DNA of 64,000 nucleotides from Isochrysis galbana (taxonomy: Eukaryota > Haptophyta > Isochrysidales > Isochrysidaceae), in contig CM030938.1 of the NCBI GenBank assembly GCA_018136815.1, forward strand, positions 2,563,915-2,627,914, given 5' to 3'. The position numbers and the translations under genes are program-made. Shown in pieces: positions 28,540 through 38,910 of this stretch. The notes under the pieces were generated by a model, which saw only the letters and a program-made list of their open reading frames with translations, was not told where the DNA came from and searched no databases. Position 1 is the stretch's first letter; each line of letters begins with the position of its first letter.

Positions 28540-29350
28540 TCTCTTCGCCAACATGACAAGCTCGGCCAAGACAGCCCAGACAGGCATGGGCAGAGAACCC
28601 TAAGAAAAGGATCGACCTGAACGATTTGAACCCCATACACACACACACAACACACAACAGGCAAGCAAGACGAGTTAGTCCCCACTGCAGAGATGCGCAC
28701 ACTAGACACTAGCCTCGAACCCGGGGGTAGCATACATCATAGGGAACATCCCAGACGGTCTCCCGACGGATCGACGGACACACAAGCCGACGACACCAAC
28801 CACGAATGAAGCGATGCATGACCGAACACACAACACGTACACACGCACCCACGCACCCCCGGAGACACATAGACTTTACACAGACTAACAACATCCTCGA
28901 GACCATCGACACACGCCACCAACTTTGAAGGCGACGACAAGCAACACCAGAAGGCTGCCCGGAACCCACTCTCTGAACCGGGCCCAAGGTAGCGCACCTG
29001 GGCCGGACCCCGGAGACCAAAGATAAGGGAATGAAGGAGGGAAGGCGTCAGAGTTTTATTGTTGTGTTAGTATAACCTTAGTGCTGCGGGACCGTAGCCC
29101 TTCGACGGCAACGGAGCCCCTACCCCGCGATGGGGGTGTGCGCGGTTGGCGCATGGCTCGTCCGGTGTATATGGCCAGGAATGCTAGCTAACAAGATGTC
29201 ATACGACGCTATGTTCCAACGGAAGGGGAGGAAGTGGACTCATGGGAGATCAGGGCGTCGAGCGTCGAGAGTAGTGGCGAGGTACTAGATAGAGTACCGG
29301 ACGGCTAGTAGCTCTAGTAGGTGTGTAGCCCGGAATCTTCATGTGTTCTT
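28540..29350 (+). mobile_element. LINE type A 3' region, interrupted by a solo LTR
   Basis: At 28550-28590 the sequence matches the ORF1 C-terminal coding part (cagacaggcatgggcagag). The 3' UTR follows (gaaccgggcccaaggtagcg), and after the LTR at 29046-29221 it resumes to the end gtagcccggaatcttcatg. It is therefore an older insertion than the LTR. Confidence 0.75.
29046..29221 (+). mobile_element. Solo Copia LTR with 5-bp target duplication
   Basis: Flanked by gaagg at 29041-29045 and 29222-29226. It begins cgtcagagttttattgttgt and ends ttccaacg, related to the LTRs at 9426-9594 and 40999-41171. No internal region remains, so two LTRs probably recombined. Confidence 0.8.
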
Positions 29351-29572
29351 ATAAACTTTCGGACATCTGCCGCGAGTGCGACGCCCGCTCTGCCTCGCGA
29401 GGTGGGGCCAGGGTGACGAGGGGGGTGGGGGGGGGGGCTCCGGCAGGCGTGGGAGACTGTGAGTACAGCTCTTTCCTGGCGCAGCCACTTGTGCGGTACA
29501 GGCGGCTTCGCCTGTCAGCCGGGCTTCAGGGCCACGACGTCATTGGATCCACAGTGCTTTGAGAGGCGAAGA

Positions 29573-30349
29573 ATGTGGAGAGGGATGGGCGCTGGCCGTG
29601 TGCCGGTGCTGCCCTTGCGGGCTGCGTCCACCTTAACCCACGAGATGTCACGCGACGAATACGTGCAGACGATGGCAAGGCGTATCTCTTACTCCCGTAC
29701 ATACACGGTGTTCTACATCACCGTCATCTTGGCATCACTAGTTGAGGTGCTGCAGCCCGGGCGAGTCGGTTGTGAGCTCACCACTCAGGGGATCTGCGGG
29801 CCCGATTTCGCATCCAATAAATACACGCTCACGCGAAAGTTTATTCTCTTGCAGGTCGTATGGATTGTCATGCCCAGCTCCTCAACTGGAGACCATCGCA
29901 AACTCGCGGGCCATCTTCCAACATCATCATTGTTCTCAGCAGTGGAGACATACGTCACGCTGGGGCTCTGGGCCGAGCTTGGAGTGCGGGCAGCGATGCA
30001 GCAGCGCGCGTTCTGTGCCCACCGTGCCAACTGGGTGGACATGGCGGTGGCCGCAGTCTCTCTGATGACGTCGCTACTTATCCTCGTTGGCCTGGAGACT
30101 GCGGCGGAGATGATAGTGGCTGAGGCGGTCATCACCACACGTGTTGCCTTTCGGTTGATGAGACTGGTTTCTATTTCCCATGCATTCCATCAGCAGCAGC
30201 AAGCCGCTGGCCACAAACTTGATCTATCGATCGACACGCCTGCAAGTTGCGATTTTTCCTTGGAGCAATTCACCGGAATAGCGGAAGACTCGGCTGAGGT
30301 CAGCACTTGGGAGGCTGGGATGGGACAAAGGCGAGAGCCCCTCAAATGA
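29573..30349 (+). CDS. Voltage-sensor-domain-like membrane protein, 258 aa
   Basis: Start chosen at ATG 29573 (MWRGMGAGRV); an in-frame ATG at 29645 (MSRDEYVQTM) is an alternative, and an upstream exon cannot be excluded. Four hydrophobic segments fit S1 (44-61, VFYITVILASLVEVL), S2 (121-140, VETYVTLGLWAELGVRA), S3 (154-172, WVDMAVAAVSLMTSLL) and S4 (178-203). S4 carries arginines at R190, R194 and R197. S2-S3 spacing with the NWVD motif is that of voltage-gated channels and of Hv1 proton channels. No pore helices follow, so it would be a stand-alone voltage sensor. The S1-S2 loop has a second hydrophobic patch (86-100) that could instead mark an unspliced intron (acceptor-like ctcttgcag before 29855). 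Confidence 0.5.
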   Translation: MWRGMGAGRVPVLPLRAASTLTHEMSRDEYVQTMARRISYSRTYTVFYITVILASLVEVLQPGRVGCELTTQGICGPDFASNKYTLTRKFILLQVVWIVMPSSSTGDHRKLAGHLPTSSLFSAVETYVTLGLWAELGVRAAMQQRAFCAHRANWVDMAVAAVSLMTSLLILVGLETAAEMIVAEAVITTRVAFRLMRLVSISHAFHQQQQAAGHKLDLSIDTPASCDFSLEQFTGIAEDSAEVSTWEAGMGQRREPLK

Positions 30350-30451
30350 CCATGTATGACATAGCAGGCGTCAAGATGTGGAGGTGTGCGGGTGTGAAGG
30401 CAAAACACGCCCGGATCTGGATAGTTTGTATAGTTTGGCTTGTTGAGTAAA

Positions 30452-30545
30452 GGTCACGTTCCGTCGAATATGGGACAGACTCAATTTGAGCCACCAAATG
30501 TCCATAGTCAATTTATATTACTACAATAAACTCAGGCAACATTTA
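30452..30545 (+). mobile_element. TIR transposon terminus
   Basis: It begins aggtcacgttccgtcgaata and continues tgggacagactcaatttgag to an AT-rich segment, like the termini at 5475, 28534, 53329 and 60666. Truncated on the right by LINE sequence. Confidence 0.6.
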
Positions 30546-30549
30546 CATT

Positions 30550-31330
30550 AAAAAACATCTGAAGATTCGGGGCCAACACCTATTGCTAGGCTGGAATCCT
30601 CTACCTTAGAAAAAACATCTGAAGATTCTGGGCTACACACCTACTGTACTAAGGCATCCTCCTATCTGCACTGACATCGCCCTTCATTTCTCTTCCCTCC
30701 ACCTCCTCCCCTTCCCCTTCCCCCCGTCATTCCTTTGTCTTTGGTATCCGGGGTTCGGCCCAGGTGCGCTACCATGGGCCTAGTTCAGAGTGCGGGTTCC
30801 GGGCCGGCCTGTTGATGGTCTGGTGTGTTTGTTTGGCCAGTGACAGTGACGTCCGGGTCCGGGTTACATGTATCCTCGATGGCGTGCGTCTTATTTCGAA
30901 ATGTCTCTACACGTGAGTGTCCGGCCACAGATGTGTCCTCGTCTCAGGCGTGTTTTACAACGGACAACGGGTTCTCCGGCTATTATATATGATATATGCC
31001 GCCCCCAGCGATTTTGCGAGTGCTTGTAGCTCTATGCTGGGTTCTAGAAATCCTTGTGTACCTAGTGTGAATAGGAATAGTGGATAGACTATATGATAGA
31101 CATCATTCATGTCTATGCCCTTTTTTTCGGCAGTCTGCCCATGCCTGTCTGGGCGGTCCGAGCCGAGTCTGTCGTGTTCGCATAGAGCAGAGCCTTGCTT
31201 AGTTAGAGTCGTGTATCTAGACTTCTCGCACTGTCGTCGCGAGGCACTCCAAGGCATGCCCCCATCGGAGGCTGCCGTGGTCGCGGCAATCGAGGCAACT
31301 TCGGCCGATGACTTCACTTAGTTCTTTCGT
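30550..31330 (-). mobile_element. Two adjoining LINE 3' ends in minus orientation
   Basis: A run of A plus catctgaagattcggggcc at 30550-30600 is a short 3' end. A second A-run plus catctgaagattctgggcta begins at 30610 and continues through the 3' UTR into an ORF1-like C-terminus (30955-31317). Confidence 0.75.
30955..31317 (-). pseudogene. ORF1-like protein fragment of a retroelement
   Basis: This 120-aa minus-strand frame ends DVYHIVYPLFLFTLGTQGF followed by LEPSIELQALAKSLGAA. Its C-terminus matches the pattern of the ORF1-like proteins at 31643 (PLYTIDKDFNL...LLQAARALDI) and 36362 (PVFITNNKGAL...LSLVAKALNI). The N-terminal part is cut off. Confidence 0.5.
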
Positions 31331-31615
31331 TCTCTCGTCCTCGTTTCTTCTTTCACGACCTGCCCGCGTATGGCTCTCGCATTTGCCCCGCATGGTGCTT
31401 TCCCCCCCCGCGGGAAGAGAGGTATGGCTTGCCCCCCTTTTCGAGCACGGAGAATCAATCTCCCTTGGGGGCCGTGCGTGATGTCATCGTCCAAGGCCGT
31501 GTTTCAAAAAGGTAAGCGCCGACTGATATCGACGAAGAGCACAGGAAAGGCCGCGTTGTGACTGGGTGGATCTGACCACACTGCCCAACACCCAGGTAAA
31601 ACTCTCGTAAAAGAG

Positions 31616-32647
31616 GAAAAAACTATTGTTATAGTTTTAGCGATGGAGCGCGCGCCGACCGCTCCCACCTCCCAGCCCCCCGCCGCCACGACGCCCCACC
31701 GGGGCCGCCCCAAGCCGCCGGAGCCGAAGCGCTCGCAGGCTGCTACCCTCATTGACAGCGACGTCGACATGATCCTCCCGCCATCGCCTCCCCAACACCC
31801 CCAGAAGCAGGGAACATGCAGAGTCCTGTTCCCAGCAGAACAACAGAGCCAGCCTCAGACCATGCCGCCTGCCTCTGCCGCCATGCCACCCAATCAAGGA
31901 CTCTCCATGGTGGGTGGTGGCAGCACTGCTGTCACCCTCATGGAGGCAACTCCTACCACCAGTGCACCGGGCTCTGAGATAGCCCAACGTCTCTTTTGCT
32001 ACCAAGTAGACAGACCGCATCCCTCCTCGGGGTACTTAGGTATCCTGGCGTGGAGATATATCCTCACCGACTTTTACAACATCCAATACGGCAACGTGCT
32101 GGACGGTAGGTCCGTGAGGACAATCTTAAGAGCGATCCTTACGAGATACCACCTATTAGTAACGGCGAAGGTCGGGTTCTTTCAAAGGTTAAAAAAACAA
32201 CGCGAGAACATGGGGCTACACGCCCCGGGCAACAAACACATTCGAAAAATGATAAGCCCTCTGTACACTATAGACAAGGATTTCAACCTAGGAGCATCAG
32301 AAGACCTCCTGCAGGCGGCGAGAGCCTTGGACATACCGAACATCACCTAGGGTAGCTAAATCTCTTAATAGGAACCACAGCGAAAATCAATTAAAGATCT
32401 TCCGTTATATAAATGAGGAAAACCCGAGTCGAAACTAGATCAGGGGACGAGCCACAGTCTCCCACCCCCTTCTCTCCAACTCCCGGCCGATGCAGCGCGC
32501 GCGGCCTCCCTGGAACCAGCTTCTCCGCTAAAGAGGGAACTGGGGAAGGGGGAGGGGGTTGCTAGGGATTAAGGTTGGGTAGTAGGGAGGTTCACTAGCA
32601 AGCTGCCTCACGCCGCACATGTAGCGGAATTTTAAGGAGATTTTTTT
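31616..32647 (+). mobile_element. Complete ORF1-only non-LTR retroelement (type B) with 17-bp target-site duplication
   Basis: Flanked by identical aaactctcgtaaaagag at 31599-31615 and 32648-32664. The 1032-bp element opens with a hairpin (aactat-tgtt-atagtt), starts its single ORF at 31643 (27 nt from the end), and closes with ggagattttttt. It contains no reverse transcriptase. With 3341-4990 this is a second independent complete copy of that layout. Confidence 0.85.
31643..32350 (+). CDS. ORF1-like protein of a short retroelement (type B), 235 aa
   Basis: Starts MERAPTAPTSQPPAATT, the same MERAP beginning as the type A protein at 4966. Residues 1-110 are Pro/Gln/Ser/Thr-rich. The second half is compact and basic: GYLGILAWRYILTDFYNI, ILRAILTRYHLLVTAKVGF, KKQRENMGLHAPGN and a final DLLQAARALDIPNI. 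The AWRYIxxDFY motif recurs at 36062 and in the minus-strand fragment at 52318. It has no similarity I recognise to known nucleases or polymerases. The intact frame within an element that has clean target duplications suggests recent activity. Confidence 0.65.
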   Translation: MERAPTAPTSQPPAATTPHRGRPKPPEPKRSQAATLIDSDVDMILPPSPPQHPQKQGTCRVLFPAEQQSQPQTMPPASAAMPPNQGLSMVGGGSTAVTLMEATPTTSAPGSEIAQRLFCYQVDRPHPSSGYLGILAWRYILTDFYNIQYGNVLDGRSVRTILRAILTRYHLLVTAKVGFFQRLKKQRENMGLHAPGNKHIRKMISPLYTIDKDFNLGASEDLLQAARALDIPNIT

Positions 32648-32673
32648 AAACTCTCGTAAAAGAGAGAAGCGCA

Positions 32674-32755
32674 GGTAGGGGGGGACCTTGCGGAATCCTT
32701 GGACACCCAGGGGAGGTGGGAAATAGTGGTTAAAAAGGGTGAGTGACCGGGCTAG
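32674..32755. mobile_element. Terminal fragment of the gtgagtgaccggg transposon family
   Basis: It matches the last 80 bp of 24111-24421 and 39494-39804 (gaatccttggacacccaggg to gtgagtgaccgggctag) and immediately follows the right target duplication of the element at 31616-32647. Confidence 0.65.
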
Positions 32756-33231
32756 CCGGGCTAGTAGAGAATAGAGCAGCGTACTATCTTAGCACAAACC
32801 TAGCCAGGCATTCAACAGGTTAGTCTAAGATGCGCTCAGGCTCTAGATAGGAGTACTACTCCCCGAGAGATGAGGCATAACGTGAAGCAAGGGCGGCGAG
32901 CAGCAGACGGAGCCGTTCAATACACTGCTAAAACAACTGGTACTCTAGTATTATATTTGAAAGCTATAAACTAACGTCAACTTTCTCTTTGACTGTCTAA
33001 AAAGAAAATCATGGAGTATGGTCCTCTTTCGATGGGACGCCGCGACCTTGACTCCCTCTCTCTCTCGCCCCCCCCCCCGCCCACCTCTCCTGTGCCCCGC
33101 CCCCCGCCCCCAACATCTTCCCCCTCCCCCCCCCTCTCCCCCCCCCCCCCCCCTCCGCCCTCCTCCCCCTCCCCCTCCTTCCCCCGGCCTCGCCCGCCGC
33201 CTGCCGTAGGGGGGGCGAAGAAGGGACAACG
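32756..33231. other. Intergenic, upstream of the ankyrin gene
   Basis: No gene recognised. Positions 33060-33195 are an almost pure C/T tract, similar in position to the pyrimidine tracts before 9944, 18893 and 59148. Confidence 0.5.
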
Positions 33232-34797
33232 ATGTTTCAAACGATGAAGGGACAGTCCGACGGTCTCGTCGCCGACTCGTGCAGCTGGTGCTCCGGCCAG
33301 AGCAAATACTGGCCCTGCTGCAAGGCCAAGTGGGCGCATGTACGCGCGGAGACTGCGGTCCTCTACAACAACTCCTCGATCGAAGCCAAGATGAAGAAGC
33401 ACGAGATCAAAGCGAAGCTAAAACACTCCGTCTTCGGGTCTGTTTCACAAGGGGACTGGGTCGAGCTCCTCAACTTCTTTGACTGGACTGGCATGCCAAT
33501 GAACTTGCATGATGAGGTACATGAGCGCCGCTGACATGCACTTCGCTCCATCCAACACAACGGCCGCCTGTTGCTTGCTCACGCGCTTATCTACCTTGCT
33601 GACCTACCTGGATCGTTTTCATCTTCCACCCACAGTCGGGAAACACTGTGCTCCACTCGGCGGTCTCACAAGGCAACCTCAACGGTGTTTGTATCATCCT
33701 CGCCATGGGTGCCGATGTTTGTGCACGTAACAATGGGGTGCGCTCCACACCTGGCGTCTTCAGCCTTCAGCCCAATCGCAGCTTGCTCATCCATTCACCT
33801 GAGGAGGCACCGATGCTTTGGTTTGACCCGATTGAATTGTCATCGCATTTCCTTAGGGAGATGTCCCGCTCCATGATGCCGCCTTCGAAGGCCGAACCGA
33901 CATAGCGCGCATGCTCGTCCTCTTCGGCGCAGATCCATGTATTACAGATGAGACTTCAGAGGTATGTTGTACCCTTGAACTTCATACTTGTCCCAACCTT
34001 AACCTCAATGGCACTATCTAAACATCCTCTTATCCCAGCGCGTATTGGACGCATCGCAACGGCTGGGCGGAATATTGTGAGGGTCAGAACTTGCCTCAAT
34101 CACGGCAATCCTCTTGAAAGCACACATTCAGAGGGGGACATGTGGAGCAAGCCTCGAACCTGCCGTGTGCAGAACATCATTGAGCCCCTGTCTTTCTTTT
34201 TTACAGCATTTCGACGAGAACAGCTCGTACTTGTCCTCGTTCGGCATCGACCCCATCTTACTGGCACGGCACGAAGGCCATTGCGAGCTCGCGGACTGGC
34301 TCATCGGTGTCCGCTCAGGCCAGTTGAGTGCAGGAGACGAACGCCTGGCGCTCGAGGCTCTCGCCGATGCCGTGAGATACGTTGTCATGGCTGGTTTCAC
34401 TCACAGGATTGACCTTTCGAGGCTTTCGACTCCACTGTGCGTGAAGCTGTGGCCCCTAGTCAATTTTGTGTTTCCCCACCTCAAATATCGCATATGGCCC
34501 CTCATCGATAGTCTGAGGGAGGAGCGGATGAGGCACATGCGCGAAATTGGCATCCTCCTGGCCTCGAAGGTGCTGGAAGAAGCCTGTTCACGGCTCCAGC
34601 CCACGAACATCGGCTTCGCCCCCCTCAGCCATTTGCGCACATCGCTCTCCTCTTTCAGCCGGCCGGCGAAGATACAGTTCCACAGCCCTAATATAGCTAC
34701 CCAGCCAGGGTCGGCACACTCGACGGGCCGCAATTTCTCGGGTTCTAAGGTCATTGACGAGGCGCTCGCCGCGTGTGGCCTCGGCGAGGAGCCTTGA
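33232..34797 (+). CDS. Ankyrin-repeat protein, four exons, 360 aa
   Basis: Exons 33232-33516, 33636-33737, 33857-33961 and 34207-34797 are all phase 0, with introns of 119, 119 and 245 nt. The N-terminal exon is Cys/Lys-rich (SCSWCSGQSKYWPCCKAKW, two C-x2-C-like pairs that might bind zinc). Ankyrin units follow: GDWVELLNFFDWTGMPMNL, then SGNTVLHSAVSQGNLNGV, GDVPLHDAAFEGRTDIARML and FGIDPILLARHEGHCELADW. Exon borders fall between repeats, as is common. The C-terminal 180 residues are helical, with FPHLKYRIWPLIDSL and EERMRHMREIGILLASKVLE. Adaptor or scaffold role is expected; partner unknown. Confidence 0.8.
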
Positions 34798-35420
34798 GGA
34801 TTGTTCTCCTCCAGTCTTCATGACCTCCAACCTTCCTGCCCTTCATCTCGTGAGGATGCAACGATTCATCGACGTCTGTTCCATCTCCCTCCAGCAAATG
34901 GGTATTTCACAACGACGACCGCGTTGGTAGTTCGAGCAGCACTTCTATCCTCACCCTGGGGTTCCCTCGATCCCTGCCGTGGCCGACCATGCCCTCCACC
35001 GTCACTGAGAAGGTCAGCATTACATAATGACTTCCATATCTTCTTGGTTCCTGATGGCATGAGAGCACCTTCAACGGATGACGTAGTGTATATCTGCGTA
35101 CGATCTCTCCGTTGGAGCCGGGTCCACAATCTCGAGCCACGGGGCAGCCAAAAATACTTGCCCTCTGTTTTGAGAGGAATCTCTCTCGTGTTGGCTCGAT
35201 CAACGTATGCCATGCCATCTGTATGCCTGATGCCCAGTGCCATGTGCTCGCCCCTTCTCCACACCCAACTGCCCTCTCTTCAATGTGGGAGAGGATGCTC
35301 CGCTGTGTGTAGTATCCACGAGGGAGGCCGTTGTCTCGGCTACGCCGATTGACCGGCCTTTCCCGGTGTGTCTCTTGCGGCACTTGGGGGTTGACCGACT
35401 CCAAGTCAGTCATGTGCCCC
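34798..35420. other. Intergenic, 3' flank of ankyrin gene
   Basis: Open frames on both strands lack recognisable motifs. The sequence is neither clearly repetitive nor coding. Confidence 0.4.
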
Positions 35421-35520
35421 CCCCCCCTTCTCCTACCATCTTCGTTGTGTGCACCTCGGAGCGTGCAGGCCCCCCCCTTCTCCTACCATCTTCGTTGTGT
35501 GCACCTCGGAGCGTGCAGGG
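35421..35520 (+). repeat. 50-bp tandem duplication
   Basis: Two copies (35421-35470 and 35471-35520) of a unit containing tcctaccatcttcgttgtgt and gcacctcggagcgtgcagg, identical apart from the C-tract. Confidence 0.85.
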
Positions 35521-35763
35521 CCTCTAGCCATTCATCCGCTTGTATTCCGAGCCATATCGGTTGCGGACCCCTGATCTCGTGATCTTGCCTTGAAGGCATG
35601 TACACCCGTCTTCAGGCCATACGAGTTTGTTTTTCTTGTGAATTATTTTTGTTGTGCGCACCATGTGCGTGTACGTATGTACTAGGCCGACGTGTGTAGT
35701 ACATACGTGACGTATACGTGCTCTTGTGACTTGTGCAAAAATTGATCGGCCGTGCGACCATGT

Positions 35764-35959
35764 AAAAAAACTTTTATTTTTCTCGCCTCGCGCGTGGCCG
35801 TGTGCTAATGCTATGCTACCACGCTTTACACTCCCTCCTTACCCCTCGCCAACCTCCCAACCTGCCGCTTGCGGCGACTCCCCTCGTGCGCTACTTAGGG
35901 GTCCGGGTTGTTGTCGGAGCGAAGCTCGTTTCCTCTTTGGAAACGAGTCGCGAAGGCGC
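35764..35959 (-). mobile_element. Retroelement 3' end (type C)
   Basis: An A-run at 35764-35770 followed by cttttatttttctcgcctcg and a segment ending cgtgcgctacttaggggtcc matches 46573-46800 and the reverse complement of 36540-36686. It abuts the hairpin repeat shared with 3186-3240. Confidence 0.65.
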
Positions 35960-36686
35960 ACCGGCGAAAGACAGATCGACGACTCAAAAAACTAAAGATG
36001 GACTATTCGCATACCCGAACTCTCCGACGCCGGATAGCCTCAAAGCCCTTTACCTAATAGCATGGAGATACATCATAAGCGACTTCTACAAGGTGGAATT
36101 CGAAAACCACACCTTCCACCACGTGCCGGTCATCGAAAGAGTTCTAAGCAGGTTCACGGTCCTCGTCAAAGGTCGGGAACCCCCGGACAATTTCTTAACC
36201 GCACGCACGCGCAAGGCCTCCCAGGGAAGGAAGCCGAAAATCAAATCTCCTCACGATCTCAGCGCCCCTGTCTTCATAACTAATAACAAAGGCGCCCTAG
36301 TCATGAACACGAATCTATCTCTGGTAGCGAAAGCCCTCAACATAGCAGAGCGTCTAGCCTGACCAAGCGACCCCTCGCCGCAAGCCGCTAACCACCCGAG
36401 AGCAGGCCTTGGACACACTGACCACAGCTGCCTGACACCCAACACAAGGAGCAAACACACAACAGCCGGTAGCCCGATGGCACAGGAGGAAGGCGAGAAA
36501 CAGGCCATCGAGAATCGGTACACACCGTCTGCCACTGGAGACCCACTGCACCCAGCCCCTAGCTAGGTAGAGCACGAGGGGACGAGCCGCAAGGCAGGTG
36601 GAGGGGGAGGGAAGGGAAGCGAGCGAGGCTGCGTAGATACTGTGCAGGGTCGCGCGCGCGGCGAGACTATTAAGAAGTTTTTTTTT
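35960..36686 (+). mobile_element. Retroelement type C, 5'-truncated, with ORF1-like coding part
   Basis: The open frame to 36362 encodes SLKALYLIAWRYIISDFYKV, VIERVLSRFTVLVKG and a C-terminus PVFITNNKGALVMNTNLS plus LVAKALNI, the same order as in 31643-32350. No in-frame ATG near the start. The 3' end is ctattaagaag plus nine T at 36678-36686. Confidence 0.65.
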
Positions 36687-37334
36687 CAAGGTCACTGCGT
36701 TAACGGAGTTAGTTGCCTATACCGCCATGGTGAATAATAACGATCTAAAGATTGCAACAGCTACAATTTGAATGGAGCAAAACACAAACTAGCGTCTACT
36801 CTAGCGCAAGCGAGATTAGGAGGAATCCACATCCTTCATCCTTTACACGCAAGAATTGCACCATTACAACGATGGTTGGCACCTAAGGGTGCGCAACTTG
36901 GCCCGGTGCCATCGCCTAAGCCCGTCTTCCCGCCTCCAGCTCCAGCTTGCTGATGTAATTGAGCCCGTCTTCCCATCCGGGCCCCCTCAAGGCCCGCACC
37001 TCCCGCCGTAAATCCTTCCTCTTGCCTCAGTCACCAATTGGATGTGTGGCAACTTCCAATCCGTCAGGGAAGCAGGGCCATATGCGGGTCGATGGGGCAG
37101 GGGAAAAAATTGTACAAAACCTTGCATCTTTTTTGTTACGAATGCCTAGGCCGGACGCTGGGAGAAGCGGTGGTGAGGCCTCGCGGGTGAGGATATGAGG
37201 GTGGGGTGGGGTCTGACTTATTTGGTGGCGGTCGGTCGGTCTCCCATCAACACTCAACGCTCTCTTTTTCGAGGATTCTCGCCCTTGGTGAGTTACTGTG
37301 TATTTTACCCCAGGCTCCATATTCATCCGTAGTG
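36687..37334. other. Intergenic; short AT-rich patch, no gene recognised
   Basis: At 36726 a short frame starts MVNNNDLK, like MNNNDELK of the AT-rich ORF at 54184 (-), but it stops after 14 codons. Confidence 0.4.
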
Positions 37335-37732
37335 CTAGCCCGGTCACTCACTAGGGGGGTGCGAAGGGCACCATCTGTAATGGGCAAACGAAGGCCTAAA
37401 TAAGCTCCCTATAGGTTCCGGTATGGGAGATCAGCAAAAAAAACCGGGGGTCTTCCGGCAAAATTTTCGAAAAATACCCGATTTCAGGCCTCTGACGGCC
37501 GTGCGGAAATATATGTCAGGCCCCCCTCCGGTATTATTTTACCGATGGCCTTCATGCGCGCCTCTCGCAGCGAAACACGAAACCATGGGCATCGGCAGCT
37601 GACCCGGACCAAAGATCCTGGTTCTATACACACAGCAATATATTTTCACTATGTTTTTATGGACTTGAACGTGTACGTAAGTATCGCAAAAACTAAAGAC
37701 GCTAACCGCTAAAAACACCAAGGGCTCGAGAA
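37335..37732 (-). mobile_element. DNA-transposon terminus joined to the 204-bp satellite
   Basis: Inverted counterpart of 18031-18445. Outer end ctagcccggtcactcactag, inner end at the first satellite monomer. Confidence 0.7.
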
Positions 37733-38910
37733 CCCAACTTCGACCCGCGACCGGGGGCGCCACGAGGCCGTTCGAGTCACCGCTCGCCAAATGGATGCCG
37801 CTACCAGCACCAAAGTGCGGTATGCCGCCCTCACAGCCACGCCAATCGCGCCCGCCGCCCCCGCGCACTGCGTCGAAATCGGCCGCTTGCGGCCCCCGGT
37901 GATGACGTCGTCACGCCTCAAGACGCGCCCTGAGTGCCCAACTTCGACCCGCGACCGGGGGCGCCACGAGGCCGTTCGAGTCACCGCTCGCCAAATGGAT
38001 GCCGCTACCAGCACCAAAGTGCGGTATGCCGCCCTCACAGCCACGCCAATCGCGCCCGCCGCCCCCGCGCACTGCGTCGAAATCGGCCGCTTGAGGCCCC
38101 CGGTGATGACGTCGTCACGCCTCAAGACGCGCCCTGAGTGCCCAACTTCGACCCGCGACCGGGGGCGCCACGAGGCCGTTCGAGTCACCGCTCGCCAGAT
38201 GGATGCCGCTACCAGCACCAAAGTGCGGTATGCCGCCCTCACAGCCACGCCAATCGCGCCCGCCGCCCCCGCGCACTGCGTCGAAATCGGCCGCTTGAGG
38301 CCCCCGGTGATGACGTCGTCACGCCCCAAGACGCGCCATGAGTGCCCAACTTCGACCCGCGACCGGGGGCGCCACGAGGCCGTTCGAGTCACCGCTCGCC
38401 AAATGGATGCCGCTACCAGCACCAAAGTGCGGTATGCCGCCCTCACAGCCACGCCAATCGCGCCCGCCGCCCCCGCGCACTGCGTCGAAATCGGCCGCTT
38501 GCGGCCCCCGGTGATGACGTCATCACGCCTCAAGACGCGCCATGAGTGCCCAACTTCGACCCGCGACCGGGGGCGCCACGAGGCCGTTCAAGTCACCGCT
38601 CACCATATGGATGCCGCTACCAGCACCAAAGTGCGGTATGCCGCCCTCACAGCTACGCCAATCGCGCCCGCCGCCCCCGCGCACTGCGTCGAAATCGGCC
38701 GCTTGAGGCCCCCGGTGATGACGTCGTCACGCCCCAAGACGCGCCATGAGTGCCCAACTTCGACCCGCGACCGGGGGCGCCACGAGGCCGTTCAAGTCAC
38801 CGCTCACCAAATGGATGCCGCTACCAGCATCAAAGTGCGGTATGCCGCCCTCACAGCCACGCCAATCGCGCCCGCCGTCCCCGCGCACTGCGTCGAAATC
38901 GGCCATCTTA
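37733..38910. repeat. 204-bp satellite, about 5.8 monomers, open in several frames
   Basis: Monomers begin at 37733, 37937, 38141, 38345, 38549 and 38753 with cccaacttcgacccgcgacc, and are more than 95 percent alike by eye. Because 204 is divisible by three, no frameshift accumulates. A plus-strand frame is open across the whole array (37791-39017, 68-aa repeat starting MDAATSTKVRYAALT) and a minus-strand frame over four monomers (37709-38533). I regard neither as a proven gene. The array lies inside a DNA transposon whose ends are at 37335 and 39804. Confidence 0.85.

Noticed and set aside
34039..34076. Extra 38-nt exon in the ankyrin gene at 33232-34797
   Set aside because: It has splice-like borders but its length breaks the frame; direct joining of 33961 to 34207 keeps phase.
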